DNA of 64,000 nt, taken from Lyngbya sp. CCAP 1446/10. GTDB taxonomy: Bacteria > Cyanobacteriota > Cyanobacteriia > Cyanobacteriales > Microcoleaceae. Below the pieces are notes generated by a model. That model worked only from the letters and a program-made list of their open reading frames with translations. It made no database searches and was not told the origin of the DNA. The stretch lies in contig NZ_JAIGNI010000021.1 in assembly GCF_026130175.1 (NCBI RefSeq), positions 1 through 64,000 of the forward strand, given 5' to 3'. Below are positions 18,501-26,794 of the stretch, piece by piece (the stretch's first letter is position 1; each line of letters opens with the position of its first letter). The position numbers and the translations under genes are program-made.

Positions 18501-19517
18501 AATTTGGCTGAATTCCTGTTCTTCTTCCGTCCACTCGCTGCCAGAATTTTCCCGTTCTACTCTGACAATTCCCGCCATTTTGCCTGCTAGCATAATAGGT
18601 AAGTGCAACAGGGAAGGAGAGCCTTGATCGGCAAAATAAAGACTGGCAAATTCTCGCGTTATCGGGTCATTTTCTGCTGCCACGGTTGCGATCGCACTTG
18701 CGGATTTTAAAGCTTCAAAATATGCCTGACAGTCGGCTGCTGTGACGATTATTTGTACGGAATGGAGTTGAGTATTTTGTTCGTAAAGGTCGATGCAGTG
18801 AAGCTGCGTTTTGTCTTCGCCGTACAGCCAAATGCTGGCTCGATCGCAGTTTAAAATATTGACAGCCGTTTCTGTGACTTCGCGGATAAATTCTTCTAGA
18901 TTGTTGCGTTCTTTAAGTTGACTTTTGGCTAATTTTGCGATCGCCAAAGCTGAACGGTGCCAATTGTCCTGAGAGTTTGGTGGCGCTGCGGAGGGCGAAG
19001 TGGCTTTAATTTCTTCGCAAACTAACAGTACAACCGGCTTTTGGAAATTGGCAACTGAGCGACCATCGGTATTTTCCTCTATTTTCCATTCTACCCCAGG
19101 CATGGCGCGCGCGGTTGTTTTTACCCAGATAATCCTGCCGTCTTTGCAAGTCAAGCCGCCTTCCCAACAGGCCACTTTTGGAGTTGACGTGCCGTTTTTC
19201 GGGTGAACCAATCTCGCAAATTCTGACTGCATCTTCTCTTGATCTTGGCAGTAAAAGATGTTAAAAATTGAATGACAAATTAATTCCTGCGACCTGTAGG
19301 CGAGGCGATACTGGCCGAATTGATTGAGCGAAAAAACTCTTCCCAAAGCATCTAGAACGAAATAAATGCCCGGAAAATTGTCGTAGAGAGTTTGATACCA
19401 ATCCTGTTCGACTTGTTTGTTGGACAAAACTTTCGTGACTGCGAGAGCGTCGCCCGTGCCTGTCAAGTGAGAATTGTTGGTTTCTGGGTTGCTTGAATTA
19501 CTTTTTTTAGCAAACAC
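15576..19517 (-). CDS. PAS/GAF sensor diguanylate cyclase with DXCF cyanobacteriochrome domain
   Basis: A 1313-aa soluble protein. Order: PAS (about 35-150), GAF (about 200-350), coiled coil, several PAS domains (about 430-960), a second GAF (about 980-1145), then GGDEF (about 1150-1313). The second GAF has the marks of a DXCF cyanobacteriochrome: Asp1026-Cys1027-Cys1028-Phe1029, and the bilin-binding Cys1056-His1057 in LTKCHVNFLAQCQVKANLVV. The two key cysteines are 28 residues apart, as in TePixJ (Cys494/Cys522). The cyclase active site GGEEF at 1230-1234 is intact; the usual RxxD inhibitory site is absent (R-L-Y-L there). It should make cyclic di-GMP under light control. The start is GTG 19517; no ATG is near. 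Photochemistry is inferred. Confidence 0.9.
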   Translation of the reverse strand: MFAKKSNSSNPETNNSHLTGTGDALAVTKVLSNKQVEQDWYQTLYDNFPGIYFVLDALGRVFSLNQFGQYRLAYRSQELICHSIFNIFYCQDQEKMQSEFARLVHPKNGTSTPKVACWEGGLTCKDGRIIWVKTTARAMPGVEWKIEENTDGRSVANFQKPVVLLVCEEIKATSPSAAPPNSQDNWHRSALAIAKLAKSQLKERNNLEEFIREVTETAVNILNCDRASIWLYGEDKTQLHCIDLYEQNTQLHSVQIIVTAADCQAYFEALKSASAIATVAAENDPITREFASLYFADQGSPSLLHLPIMLAGKMAGIVRVERENSGSEWTEEEQEFSQILADFVSESWEASERLKLEEIRREQHQNLLKKYYDQLEKTVETGTSELKKANEKLQKEIIKRKQAEAEMRQQQQEQQIIFDSVPAMIWYKDTESRLLRINKAAAASRGFPANQLEGKSFYEIYPDEAEQYYLEDLEVINSGVPKLGKVELLPTSSGQKCWVRTDTIPYRDDSGQVAGVIVFAVDITDLITVERELRENRARLTEKVEKRTAMYRQAMAALYSANMQMQQLINNSYAGGSGGNTAAQLLECEAYFEAVAVADRDTILSVSSNFAKLFAYEPAEMVGMSLLELLSPKSYKVAPQMISAASNTVCEAIFLRRDGTAFPADVRSKFVVYEGRLVQVKAVRNLTERKLIAAELERSRSLLHATMEATADGILAVTTSGELISFNEKLVQMWGIHEEVRNSLDRTVRLTFLTKQVKDPRDFLQRVKEIYSDAESNGCDILDFKDGRTFERYTQPIRVGQNIIGRVWRFRDITSREKVTAMLGDSQRRFRAIFDSSFQFVSLLKPDGTLLEANQTSLDFAGIKLRDVANRPFWQGPWWGVSQEVREQLQEAISRSAKGEFVRYEVEVQGANRTATIDFSLKPVADETGKIVLLLPEGRDITHSKQAQVALRQQIERERLIAQIQSRIRSSLDLQEILNTTVAEVREFLATDRVILFRFRPDWNGDVVVESVGEGWMPLKGMGIDDCCFANTYIGQYLNGRIRAIEDIQGSNLTKCHVNFLAQCQVKANLVVPIVQQGMEHRDGNPSCQVPKLWGLMIAHHCSGPREWQQFDMDLLSQLATQVAIAIEQSLLYQQLAVANQRLDGLANLDSLTQLANRRRFDEVINREWELSSSSEPLSLIMCDIDCFKLYNDNYGHQAGDACLQQVARAIGDCCTNAPAERLYLAARYGGEEFGVILPNTDIAAAQAFAEGIRQRVKALAIPHLKSVVTDCVTLSMGVATISEGQNSPKMLIEAADKALYRAKSGGRDRVVS

Positions 19518-19812
19518 TTTTAGGTTAACTCGACTGTAATTAATTTTACTTTCTGGAATTTAACTTTCTTTTGAAACTAAATTCAACCTTTTATTTCAAA
19601 AAATTACAACTTGTAACAAAATTACAACTTGTCCAGCGCGTTGGTTTTCGCTTCCCAATGCAACCCCCGTATTTGTTTGTAATTGGTAAATTGTCTGTCG
19701 GCGATATTTGCGCCTAGTTGTAGTACCAGCAAGTTTAACTGCAATTACCCCCTGTGTAGCTGTAGTATCCTCGACAATGGAAAAAATCGGCAATTAATGG
19801 TTTTAAGTATCT
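19518..19812. other. AT-rich divergent spacer with short direct repeat
   Basis: It contains two copies of AAAATTACAACTTGT about 18 nt apart near 19600-19633, upstream of the GGDEF gene. Their position would suit a regulator-binding site, but nothing else supports that. Confidence 0.35.
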
Positions 19813-20217
19813 ATGATAACACTCAAATATCTCGTGTTGGGATTGACTTACTTGGGTTTCGGTTTGGGATATTTGCCCGGACTGCGGATGAACCGGGCAG
19901 CGATCGCAATTGTCGGGTCAGCTTTTGCCGTAGCTTTGGGGATACTCGACCTGAAAACTGCTTGGCAGGCGATCGACCCTGGTACGATCGTTTTTTTGCT
20001 AGGAATGATGGTCGTCAATTCGGCTTTGGGAGCATCCGGTTCTTTTCAACCAGCTTTAGAGTCTTCAATTCGCTTTACTCATTCTCCTTTGGGCATTTTA
20101 GCAGCGGTTACTTTTGGCAAAAAGGCGATCGACATTACCCGATACTTCGAGATAATTCCTTCTTCCCTTCCCCCTCTTCCTTCGCGACAAGAGCGGTTAC
20201 GCGCGGGCTTCACCTAA
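19813..20217 (+). pseudogene. Truncated anion permease (ArsB/NhaD/SLC13-like), N-terminal fragment
   Basis: The first about 105 residues look like the start of an ion-transporter-superfamily permease: hydrophobic helices YLVLGLTYLGFGLGYLPGL, IAIVGSAFAVALGILDL and the conserved IDPGTIVFLLGMMVVNSALG. Full-length members have about 400 residues and ten or more helices. Here the similarity stops near base 20120 (LAAVTFG) and an unrelated tail, IDITRYFEIIPSSLPPLPSR, runs to a stop inside the end of the convergent GH38 gene. I read it as a 5' remnant left by a deletion that removed about three quarters of the gene. A working 134-aa product is unlikely. Confidence 0.7.
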
Positions 20218-23200
20218 AGCGCCTTCGCGGTTGATTAAAACAGCAAAACTCGCTATTTTCCAAGGCTCTATCTTAAAACCTCGCCCTTGAGGCAACTTTT
20301 CAGACAAATGTGCAGGTCGTTCTAACAAATCGACTGGCTCTACAATCTCCAACTCCAAATCGCTATCCAATTCTAACACAGCCTGTTTACCCTCGGATTC
20401 GCAGCACCGCAAAATCCACAGATTCGCATCATCTTCCGACTGTTTAAACGCCATCAACACTAAATTTTCGGCGGACAAATCCAAAAACTTGCCAACTGTC
20501 GGCAGAGTCTTATTTCTGGTTTTCTGTAACTGCGGCAACACCTTTACTAGCAGTGGCAAATTCAACTCGTACCCACGCCGAAATGTGCCTGCATCTTGCC
20601 AATTTCCAGCGTGGGGATAGACTGCACAAGTAAATTCTGAAACTCCAACATCTGCTTGTTCATCCGGCCAAGTCGAGCCCCGGAGTAAAGTCAGCCGGAT
20701 TTGATTTGGTTGAATGTCGCAACCGTATTTACAATCATTGAGCAAACTCACTCCAAAACCATCGTTGCTGATATCTACCCAGCGCAAAATTGGTACTTCC
20801 CATTTAGCTTTTTCGGCTGGTGTCTGCGGTTTGGTGGTGCGTGCGATCGCCCCGCCGGGAATTTCGCAAGTTGCAAAATCTGCTTCTACATTTAACCCGA
20901 AGGCTGCTTTGACTAAAACGTGAGTTTCTTGCCAATCTACAACTGTCTTAATTTTCAGCAGTGGCGAACCCACTTCTACTATATAATCTTGGCGAAACTC
21001 GGATTTGCCAATTTGCATAACTACGCGCAAACTCTGCCGCAATTCTCCGCGTTCTACCCAATAAATCTCTTTGAGTGTCGGCGCGGGTAAAGGATGTTTT
21101 TGATAATTCGGATCGATGTTCCAAGCATCCCAATATTGACCGCTATCTTGAAAGGCTTGCAGTTGATTGCCTCCGGCTGCATTCAACACTTCTCTATGAT
21201 TTATTTTATCCCAAATACTGGATAAATTGCCAGTTTGTTGGTCTATTATTGCCAGAATAAGTTCATTTTCTAAGATGATTTGTGGGGCGGGAAAATGCGT
21301 TTCTTGACAAAGTGCGTTTTTTTGTGTTATACCGTATGTAAGTTTTGATAAATCTGTCTTTTTTTCGGTTCCTGGGCTTGTGGACGGATGATTTAGGGTT
21401 TGAGAGTCTTGACGGCACAGCCAAAACACGCGGTAGCCGATCGCCGGAACATCCTCTGCACAAAATAACATGGTAAATTGCGGTGGGAGTCGATCGCCCT
21501 TAACAATCTGCGAAATCAGCCGTTGTCCCGACAAATCGTAAATTTGCCAAGCTGTATCGGAGGAATCGGGAAGAGTTAAAGCGACAACCTCAGAGCGCGA
21601 CCAATTGAGAGTATTAAAAATCAGAATCGGTTGAGCGTCCGGCTGCGGCGGAGAAGGCAGAGAAACTTGAGATGCGATCGCATCTAAAGATTGTAACAGG
21701 ATTTGGCGACAAGTGCGATCGGCCTCGGCAAAGGCTAGATTAGCATCCGTGTAGACTTGGGCGATCGCCGAACCGGGCAAAATATCGTGAAACTGGTTAA
21801 ACAACACCTGTTTCCAAGCCAATTCTAACTCAGATTTCGGATAAACCGCACCAGTGCAGATTGTTGCGATCGAAGACAACAACTCAGCTTGATAGAGCAA
21901 ATCTTCACAGCGGCGGTTTTGGCGTTTTTGGTCAGCGCGAGTCGTGTAACAACCCCGGTGAAATTCTAAATAAAGTTCGTCCTTCCAAATCGGGAGAGTG
22001 CGGAGATTTTCGAGTTGTGAGATAGAAGGATTTGCATCCGAAATTCTCGACAAATTGGAAAATTCTAGCGCCCGCAAATTCCCGACAGTTTCGCCAACTT
22101 GCAAATTCTCCCGATTGTCCGATTCTGAAACATCATTTTCGGGCAAAATTGCCACAACTTCCGGCAAAAACTGACTCTCAATCAAAGCCAAATAATCAAC
22201 AGCCTTCGCAAACTCCATCCTGGGGAAAAAAGGCGACAATTTCCAGCGTTTCGCCACCTCTAGCATATCACGAGTCGGGCCGCCTCCGTGGTCGCCAACT
22301 CCCGGCAACCAAAGAGCATCTGACAAATTAGTTTTAACTTCCCAGTCAAAAGCATAACTTGCCATTTTGACAGATTCTATACTTTCGCCGATCGCACCAG
22401 ACATCATACTAAATATTTTAGTACCATCCAACCCTTCCCACCAAAACGCACCATAGGGAAATTCCGTCGAATCATTCCAGCGCAACTTCTGAGTCACAAA
22501 ATAATCAACTCCACCGTCGCGCAAAATCTGAGGTAATTGCCATCCAAAACCAAAAGTATCTGGTAGCCAAGCCACTCGCATCAATTCCCCAAACTTTTCC
22601 CTTGCATAACGCTGTCCGTAAACAACTTGTCGCACCATTGATTCAGCAGAAATCAAGTTTAAATCCGGTTCAACCCACATCCCGCCGACAACTTCCCAAC
22701 GTCCGACAGCAACCTGCTTTTGAATCGCTGCAAACAAGTCCGGGCGGTGTTCTTCCATCCAAGCATAAAGCGCCGGAGTAGAGTGGCAGAAAATCAAATC
22801 GGGAAACTCCGATTGTAAATTCAACACCGACTCAAAAGTTCGTTCAGCAGCTTCCCAAGTTTCCGGGACAGGCCACAGCCAAGCTAAGTCTAAATGAGCG
22901 TGACCAACCAAATATATTTTACTTTTATATATAGATGTCGCACTGCCATTTTCACCTATATATATAGATGTACTGTTTTGATTATCTCCAACCTCAAAAA
23001 CTCGATCTATTCTTCCCTCTGTGCTCTCTGCGGCCTCTGCGGTTAAATCATCCAACTCCCCAGAAAAAGATTTAATGTTGAGATTTTCACCTATATATAT
23101 AGATGTACTGTGATGTTTTTCCACAACCTCAAAAACTCGATCTATTCTTCCCTCTGTGTTCTCTGTGGCCTCTGTGGTTAAATCATCCAACTCCCCAGAA

Positions 23201-23949
23201 AAAGCTCGGAGATACCCAAGTAAATTGTGCCGCAAAACAGAGAGAGAGCGATCGAACTTAGCGCGATTCGGTAAAGCCGACCAATCAATCAAATTAACCG
23301 CCAAATCAATCTCAGATTTTGGCAAATTCCCCTTGACAAACCAGGGATGATTTGCTATATTTTCGGTAGGGAGATATTGGGAATTTTTATTTTCTGAATT
23401 ACCAGCTAGGGATTTTTGCAAAATCTCTAATTCATCCGCCACAAAACCCGGATCGAAACAAGCAGAATCTGCCGCTTCGTACAAGCAAATCGATCGCACT
23501 AAAGCACCATTATCGTGCCCCGGACTTATCAACCGCAACATCACAAAAAATTCATCACCCGGATTGACCGACGCACTCAACAAAACTCGATCGGCACAAT
23601 CGAATAAATCACCTTGTCCGACTAACTCACCGCCCACAAAAATTTGAGCATCTTCCGCCCACCAAGTCAAGCCCAGCAGCAATCGCAAACCAGCCACAGG
23701 ATAGCCGTGCAAATTGTCAGGAATGACAAATTTCTGCCCTAAATAAACAACTTGCTTCCCAGAGGGCCAAGCAATATGTCCTTTCCCGTTCAGTTCGGCA
23801 ACTGGCCCGTTACAAATACCTACCGAACCCGCCACCGCGTCACCATCGCAGTACCTCCAGCCAGACTGAACCTCCAATTGACTGAGGCGGCGCAACTTCT
23901 CTACTACTTCAGAAATATTATTGCGATCGGGTGGCACGGAAGTGTTCAT
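20197..23949 (-). CDS. Alpha-mannosidase, glycoside hydrolase family 38
   Basis: A 1250-aa enzyme. After an N-terminal accessory beta-domain (about 1-240) and an unusual repeat insert (about 249-334), the GH38 catalytic domain starts at about residue 344 with the zinc motif HAHLDLAWLWP, followed by GGMWVEPD, the nucleophile aspartate in WLPDTFGFGW, and the second zinc-site histidine in GVGDHGGG. The central helical domain ends with FNQFHDILPGSAI, and beta-sandwich domains fill the C-terminus. GH38 enzymes hydrolyse alpha-mannosides. No signal peptide is seen, so it is probably cytoplasmic and may recycle glycans. The insert is a 135-bp in-frame tandem duplication (listed separately). Its 3' end overlaps the permease remnant by 21 bp. 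Confidence 0.93.
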   Translation of the reverse strand: MNTSVPPDRNNISEVVEKLRRLSQLEVQSGWRYCDGDAVAGSVGICNGPVAELNGKGHIAWPSGKQVVYLGQKFVIPDNLHGYPVAGLRLLLGLTWWAEDAQIFVGGELVGQGDLFDCADRVLLSASVNPGDEFFVMLRLISPGHDNGALVRSICLYEAADSACFDPGFVADELEILQKSLAGNSENKNSQYLPTENIANHPWFVKGNLPKSEIDLAVNLIDWSALPNRAKFDRSLSVLRHNLLGYLRAFSGELDDLTTEATENTEGRIDRVFEVVEKHHSTSIYIGENLNIKSFSGELDDLTAEAAESTEGRIDRVFEVGDNQNSTSIYIGENGSATSIYKSKIYLVGHAHLDLAWLWPVPETWEAAERTFESVLNLQSEFPDLIFCHSTPALYAWMEEHRPDLFAAIQKQVAVGRWEVVGGMWVEPDLNLISAESMVRQVVYGQRYAREKFGELMRVAWLPDTFGFGWQLPQILRDGGVDYFVTQKLRWNDSTEFPYGAFWWEGLDGTKIFSMMSGAIGESIESVKMASYAFDWEVKTNLSDALWLPGVGDHGGGPTRDMLEVAKRWKLSPFFPRMEFAKAVDYLALIESQFLPEVVAILPENDVSESDNRENLQVGETVGNLRALEFSNLSRISDANPSISQLENLRTLPIWKDELYLEFHRGCYTTRADQKRQNRRCEDLLYQAELLSSIATICTGAVYPKSELELAWKQVLFNQFHDILPGSAIAQVYTDANLAFAEADRTCRQILLQSLDAIASQVSLPSPPQPDAQPILIFNTLNWSRSEVVALTLPDSSDTAWQIYDLSGQRLISQIVKGDRLPPQFTMLFCAEDVPAIGYRVFWLCRQDSQTLNHPSTSPGTEKKTDLSKLTYGITQKNALCQETHFPAPQIILENELILAIIDQQTGNLSSIWDKINHREVLNAAGGNQLQAFQDSGQYWDAWNIDPNYQKHPLPAPTLKEIYWVERGELRQSLRVVMQIGKSEFRQDYIVEVGSPLLKIKTVVDWQETHVLVKAAFGLNVEADFATCEIPGGAIARTTKPQTPAEKAKWEVPILRWVDISNDGFGVSLLNDCKYGCDIQPNQIRLTLLRGSTWPDEQADVGVSEFTCAVYPHAGNWQDAGTFRRGYELNLPLLVKVLPQLQKTRNKTLPTVGKFLDLSAENLVLMAFKQSEDDANLWILRCCESEGKQAVLELDSDLELEIVEPVDLLERPAHLSEKLPQGRGFKIEPWKIASFAVLINREGALGEARA
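22927..23204. repeat. In-frame 135-bp tandem duplication carrying dispersed repeats inside the GH38 gene
   Basis: Two copies with a period of exactly 135 bp (45 codons) start at 22949 and 23084; a partial third TATATATAGATGT motif precedes them near 22927. Each copy holds a CTCTGTG/CTCTGCGG array of the kind normally found between genes here, a TATATATAGATGTACTG motif and CCAACTCCCCAGAAAAAG. It is translated as two FSGELDDLT-EA-E-TEGRIDRVFEV units. It lies at the border of the N-terminal domain and the catalytic domain, where extra sequence is tolerated. Confidence 0.9.
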
Positions 23950-24132
23950 TTTTAGCTAAAATAGGAATTGCGTAGGAATCAGGGCTCAGCATCGAACCGC
24001 GTTGGCGCAAAGGACGCGAAGAAATAAGGGTTTCAGAGGTTTTGAAACTGCGATTAATATCTCGGTTTGATTTTACAGCAAAGTTTAGCAATTCCGGCGC
24101 GAATCTAAAACCTGAATTCAATAATTAAACTT

Positions 24133-26100
24133 ATGTCTAACGGTTACTACGGCCCATACCAAAGCCGAATATTAAATTTTATATCCAAACAGTCCCGCCA
24201 AGTCGCCGATAATTGCGATCGCACTTGGCGACAAATTAAACAAACAACGCTCAACGGCACCCAAATTCTACTTTATCCAGCTTACTTGCTGGTGCAAAGT
24301 TCCCGAATGTTGACCAGACAGTTGCGGGAATCAAGTCCCAAAGTAGATTTACCCGAATTGCAAAAAGATGTCGGGGACGAAAATCCCGATTTGCTACAAA
24401 ATTGGGATGAGGGGGAAATGTCGGAAGGTGCGATCGGCAAAATCCTGCACTTAGCCGAAAATCTGCTAAACTCGTCGCAAACTGCCAAAACTTTAGCCAG
24501 CGTCCCGCTGTTAATAAATCAGACAAATCCAGCAACGGAGAAACCCGCTAGGGGTTTGCTTCCAGCTATCAATTTTTTCAGTGGAAAAACCACCAAGCAT
24601 CAAACAACTTCCGCCTTAGAACATCCGCTAACCAAAACTCAATTAGACAGCAAACCACAAGTTAGCGCCATCGCGACTTTCATTCCGGCGCGCACTTTAG
24701 TTTTGGTGGGAAGAGAAAATCAGGTATTAGATATTTTGACACCCCAACAGCAGGAATTGTTGGAAAATCGGATAACTTGGGAAGTCGCCAACAACGGGCC
24801 GGAACGGCGGGAAGTTGCTCAAAAAGAATTAAAATTTAATCTCGGTTTGGAGTCGGCTGCTAAAAAATCGCAGTTAGCGCCGGTGCGTCGTTTTTGGGAA
24901 TTGATGGCTTGGCTCCAGTCGAGTCCGGTTGCTGTGAAAAGAAATCAGTTTGGAGAATCAATTTTTGCAGTCAAAAAATCGATCGACCGCAACGCGATCT
25001 TACTCCAAAAAGCCGCAGCGCAGATGACTGCTGCGACAACCGCACCGCAGTCGATCGCTCAATCAAATTCCACCGATGACAATATTCCAAAATTAGAAAC
25101 TCATTTTAACAGCAAGTTCGATCGCACCGGCAATCCGCTCTCCTTTGTCACATTACTTGATCGCGCCGCCGTCAACCTCGAAGAATTTACCGTCCCCCCA
25201 GCCGCCAAAACCACCGCCGCCAATCCAGAGGTAAAACTTGATACATCACCCACGCAAACCAATTTAGGTCTTACCGGCCGCGAAATCCTGGAAAAATACG
25301 CTCAAAACATCGAAAAAATGATTTGGTCGTCCGTAGACAACCTGCTGGGCAAAGAAACAGCAGCCAGTGATAATACTGAAAAATCAGTAGCAATTCGGTA
25401 TTATTTGCAACAACAAGGACAACTAGAAAAAACGCAAAATAGCCAGGAGGTCGATCGACCTTGGTTGAATTGGCAAGACTTATTCGGGGAAATGGCGCCG
25501 CAGCAGTCCATCGAGGGAAGTTCCGAACCAGACGGCGCAACAGATGAAAGCCCTATATCACAAAATTGCTCAAAAGTCAAGCAAGAAATGGCAGAAGGTC
25601 GATCGACCGCCGTCTCAATGTCGCCCTACCCCAAATCAATTCACCGCCTGCTAGCCGGACTCAGGCAGAGCTTGCTCGCACCAGAGTCAAAAAGTCAACC
25701 CCAAGAAGCCTCAAATTTAGCAGTCACTCAAAACAATAGCTCTGTACCCGCAACAGCATCAACCCCAGGGGGGACACAGGAAACCCAAGTGCCAAAATAC
25801 ACAAACCCCAACACCGCGCAAAACAGCCAATCCCCAGCAGCAATCACCCAGCAAACCAGCAAATATACCCCAGCAGCGACAGCCGCCCAACCAACAAATC
25901 GCAGCGCAACCGTCCCGCCGGCAGACGAATACTTAGAAACAAAATCCGAATCAATGGGTTACATTAAACACCCGCTAGAACAAGTGCTCGAATGGCTCGA
26001 CATACTCATGGTGCGACTAGAAAACATTTTAGAGCAACTCTGGAACTGGGCAAAAACCAATTGGCCAACAATCCCCCAAACCAAAGATAAAATTGAGTAA
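24133..26100 (+). CDS. Hypothetical protein, 655 aa, low-complexity rich
   Basis: I do not recognise a family. The N-terminal 60 residues contain an aromatic/amphipathic stretch (TQILLYPAYLLVQSSRMLTRQL) that could be membrane-associated. The middle (about 180-260) is ordered-looking, with ARTLVLVGRENQVLDILTPQQQELLENRITWEVAN. Residues about 470-610 are rich in Ser, Gln, Thr and Pro and look disordered. The last 40 residues form a Trp-rich amphipathic helix, EQVLEWLDILMVRLENILEQ. No cysteine clusters or catalytic motifs are visible. ATG 24133 follows a stop-containing spacer. It is divergent from the mannosidase and lies 75 bp upstream of psbI in the same direction. Likely cyanobacterial lineage-specific. 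Confidence 0.75.
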   Translation: MSNGYYGPYQSRILNFISKQSRQVADNCDRTWRQIKQTTLNGTQILLYPAYLLVQSSRMLTRQLRESSPKVDLPELQKDVGDENPDLLQNWDEGEMSEGAIGKILHLAENLLNSSQTAKTLASVPLLINQTNPATEKPARGLLPAINFFSGKTTKHQTTSALEHPLTKTQLDSKPQVSAIATFIPARTLVLVGRENQVLDILTPQQQELLENRITWEVANNGPERREVAQKELKFNLGLESAAKKSQLAPVRRFWELMAWLQSSPVAVKRNQFGESIFAVKKSIDRNAILLQKAAAQMTAATTAPQSIAQSNSTDDNIPKLETHFNSKFDRTGNPLSFVTLLDRAAVNLEEFTVPPAAKTTAANPEVKLDTSPTQTNLGLTGREILEKYAQNIEKMIWSSVDNLLGKETAASDNTEKSVAIRYYLQQQGQLEKTQNSQEVDRPWLNWQDLFGEMAPQQSIEGSSEPDGATDESPISQNCSKVKQEMAEGRSTAVSMSPYPKSIHRLLAGLRQSLLAPESKSQPQEASNLAVTQNNSSVPATASTPGGTQETQVPKYTNPNTAQNSQSPAAITQQTSKYTPAATAAQPTNRSATVPPADEYLETKSESMGYIKHPLEQVLEWLDILMVRLENILEQLWNWAKTNWPTIPQTKDKIE

Positions 26101-26175
26101 TCTTTAGCCTATGATAAAAAAAGTTGCACTCGCAGCAATCAGCTCAGTATTAAACCATCTTTGGAGGCTCCCATA

Positions 26176-26292
26176 GTGCTAACCCTCAAAATCGTAGTTA
26201 ATGTAGTTGTCCTATTTTTTGTTTCCCTGTTCATATTTGGATTTTTGTCCAATGACCCAGCCCGGAACCCCAACCGCAGAGACATGGAATAA
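26176..26292 (+). CDS. psbI: Photosystem II reaction center protein I
   Basis: A 38-aa protein read from GTG 26176: (M)[20 protein letters not shown], then [17 protein letters not shown], then TAA. This matches PsbI along its full length: one transmembrane helix (about residues 4-24) and the conserved stromal-side tail FGFLS-DP-RNP-R-D. PsbI binds the D1 subunit next to CP43 and stabilises photosystem II. A strong Shine-Dalgarno GGAGG at 26163-26167 with 8-nt spacing supports the GTG start. A TATGAT hexamer at 26110 could be a -10 element. It is a single gene. Confidence 0.95.
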   Translation: MLTLKIVVNVVVLFFVSLFIFGFLSNDPARNPNRRDME

Positions 26293-26468
26293 GCCAGTTA
26301 TCTCCGTCGCTAGTTCGGGGGCCCGACACCGCAGCCCCCGTACCAGGGCACGAAGCCACAAAAGTGACTCAATCAAAACTTGACCTCGCACCACCAGCGA
26401 GGTTATGTTGTGGCAAAAGAAACCCGTTTGCTAGGAAATATTCGCTGATTGCCGCGAAACATCTGTTT

Positions 26469-26518
26469 ATTCAGTTGACAGTTGACAGTTGACAGTTGAC
26501 AGTTGACAGTTGACAGAT
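26469..26518. repeat. STRR tract, heptamer CAGTTGA
   Basis: Six consecutive CAGTTGA units in the spacer between psbI and the DUF3769 gene. The same heptamer occurs at 36241-36272, 54633-54664 and, reverse complemented, at 61401-61435. Confidence 0.9.
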
Positions 26519-26559
26519 GAGAGCGACCTCTACAATGTAGAAGGAGGAGGATTGGAGCA

Positions 26560-26640
26560 ATGAATAATCTTCTTTTAATTTCTTCCTACAAGGGTTCCGG
26601 CTTTAAACCAATTCTTTCTGGTAAGCAACCAAGTTTCTGA
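26560..26640 (+). CDS. Possible 26-aa small protein with strong Shine-Dalgarno
   Basis: ATG 26560 is preceded by AAGGAGGAGG at 26541-26550, the best ribosome-binding site in the window, plus a nearer GGAG at 26554. The frame encodes MNNLLLISSYKGSGFKPILS and six more residues, then TGA. It has no known homologue that I can recall. It might be a leader peptide for the DUF3769 gene that begins 154 nt downstream, or a chance frame. Confidence 0.25.
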   Translation: MNNLLLISSYKGSGFKPILSGKQPSF

Positions 26641-26794
26641 GGATGAGTCGGTTAGCTGCGAGGCATACCTGAAGATTTCCGGTTAACCTGGAAACGCTGC
26701 CTGTTAAATGCAAAAATTTTGATGATAAATTGTCCGCTATAAAAAACCCTCTAAAATCTAAAATCTAAAATCGGATGACTCACCTGTTGTAACT

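Larger units (their letters stand above)
26293..26794. other. Spacer downstream of psbI with a small hairpin and an STRR tract
   Basis: A 7-bp hairpin, ACCTCGC/GCGAGGT, near 26383-26405 may help end psbI transcription but lacks a T-run. A CAGTTGA tract (26469-26518) and one 26-codon frame with a strong ribosome-binding site (26560-26640) are listed separately. Nothing else is recognised. Confidence 0.5.

Noticed and set aside
26469-26518. Heptamer tracts as a possible CRISPR array
   Set aside because: Units are 7 bp without spacers, matching cyanobacterial STRR sequences, not repeat-spacer arrays.
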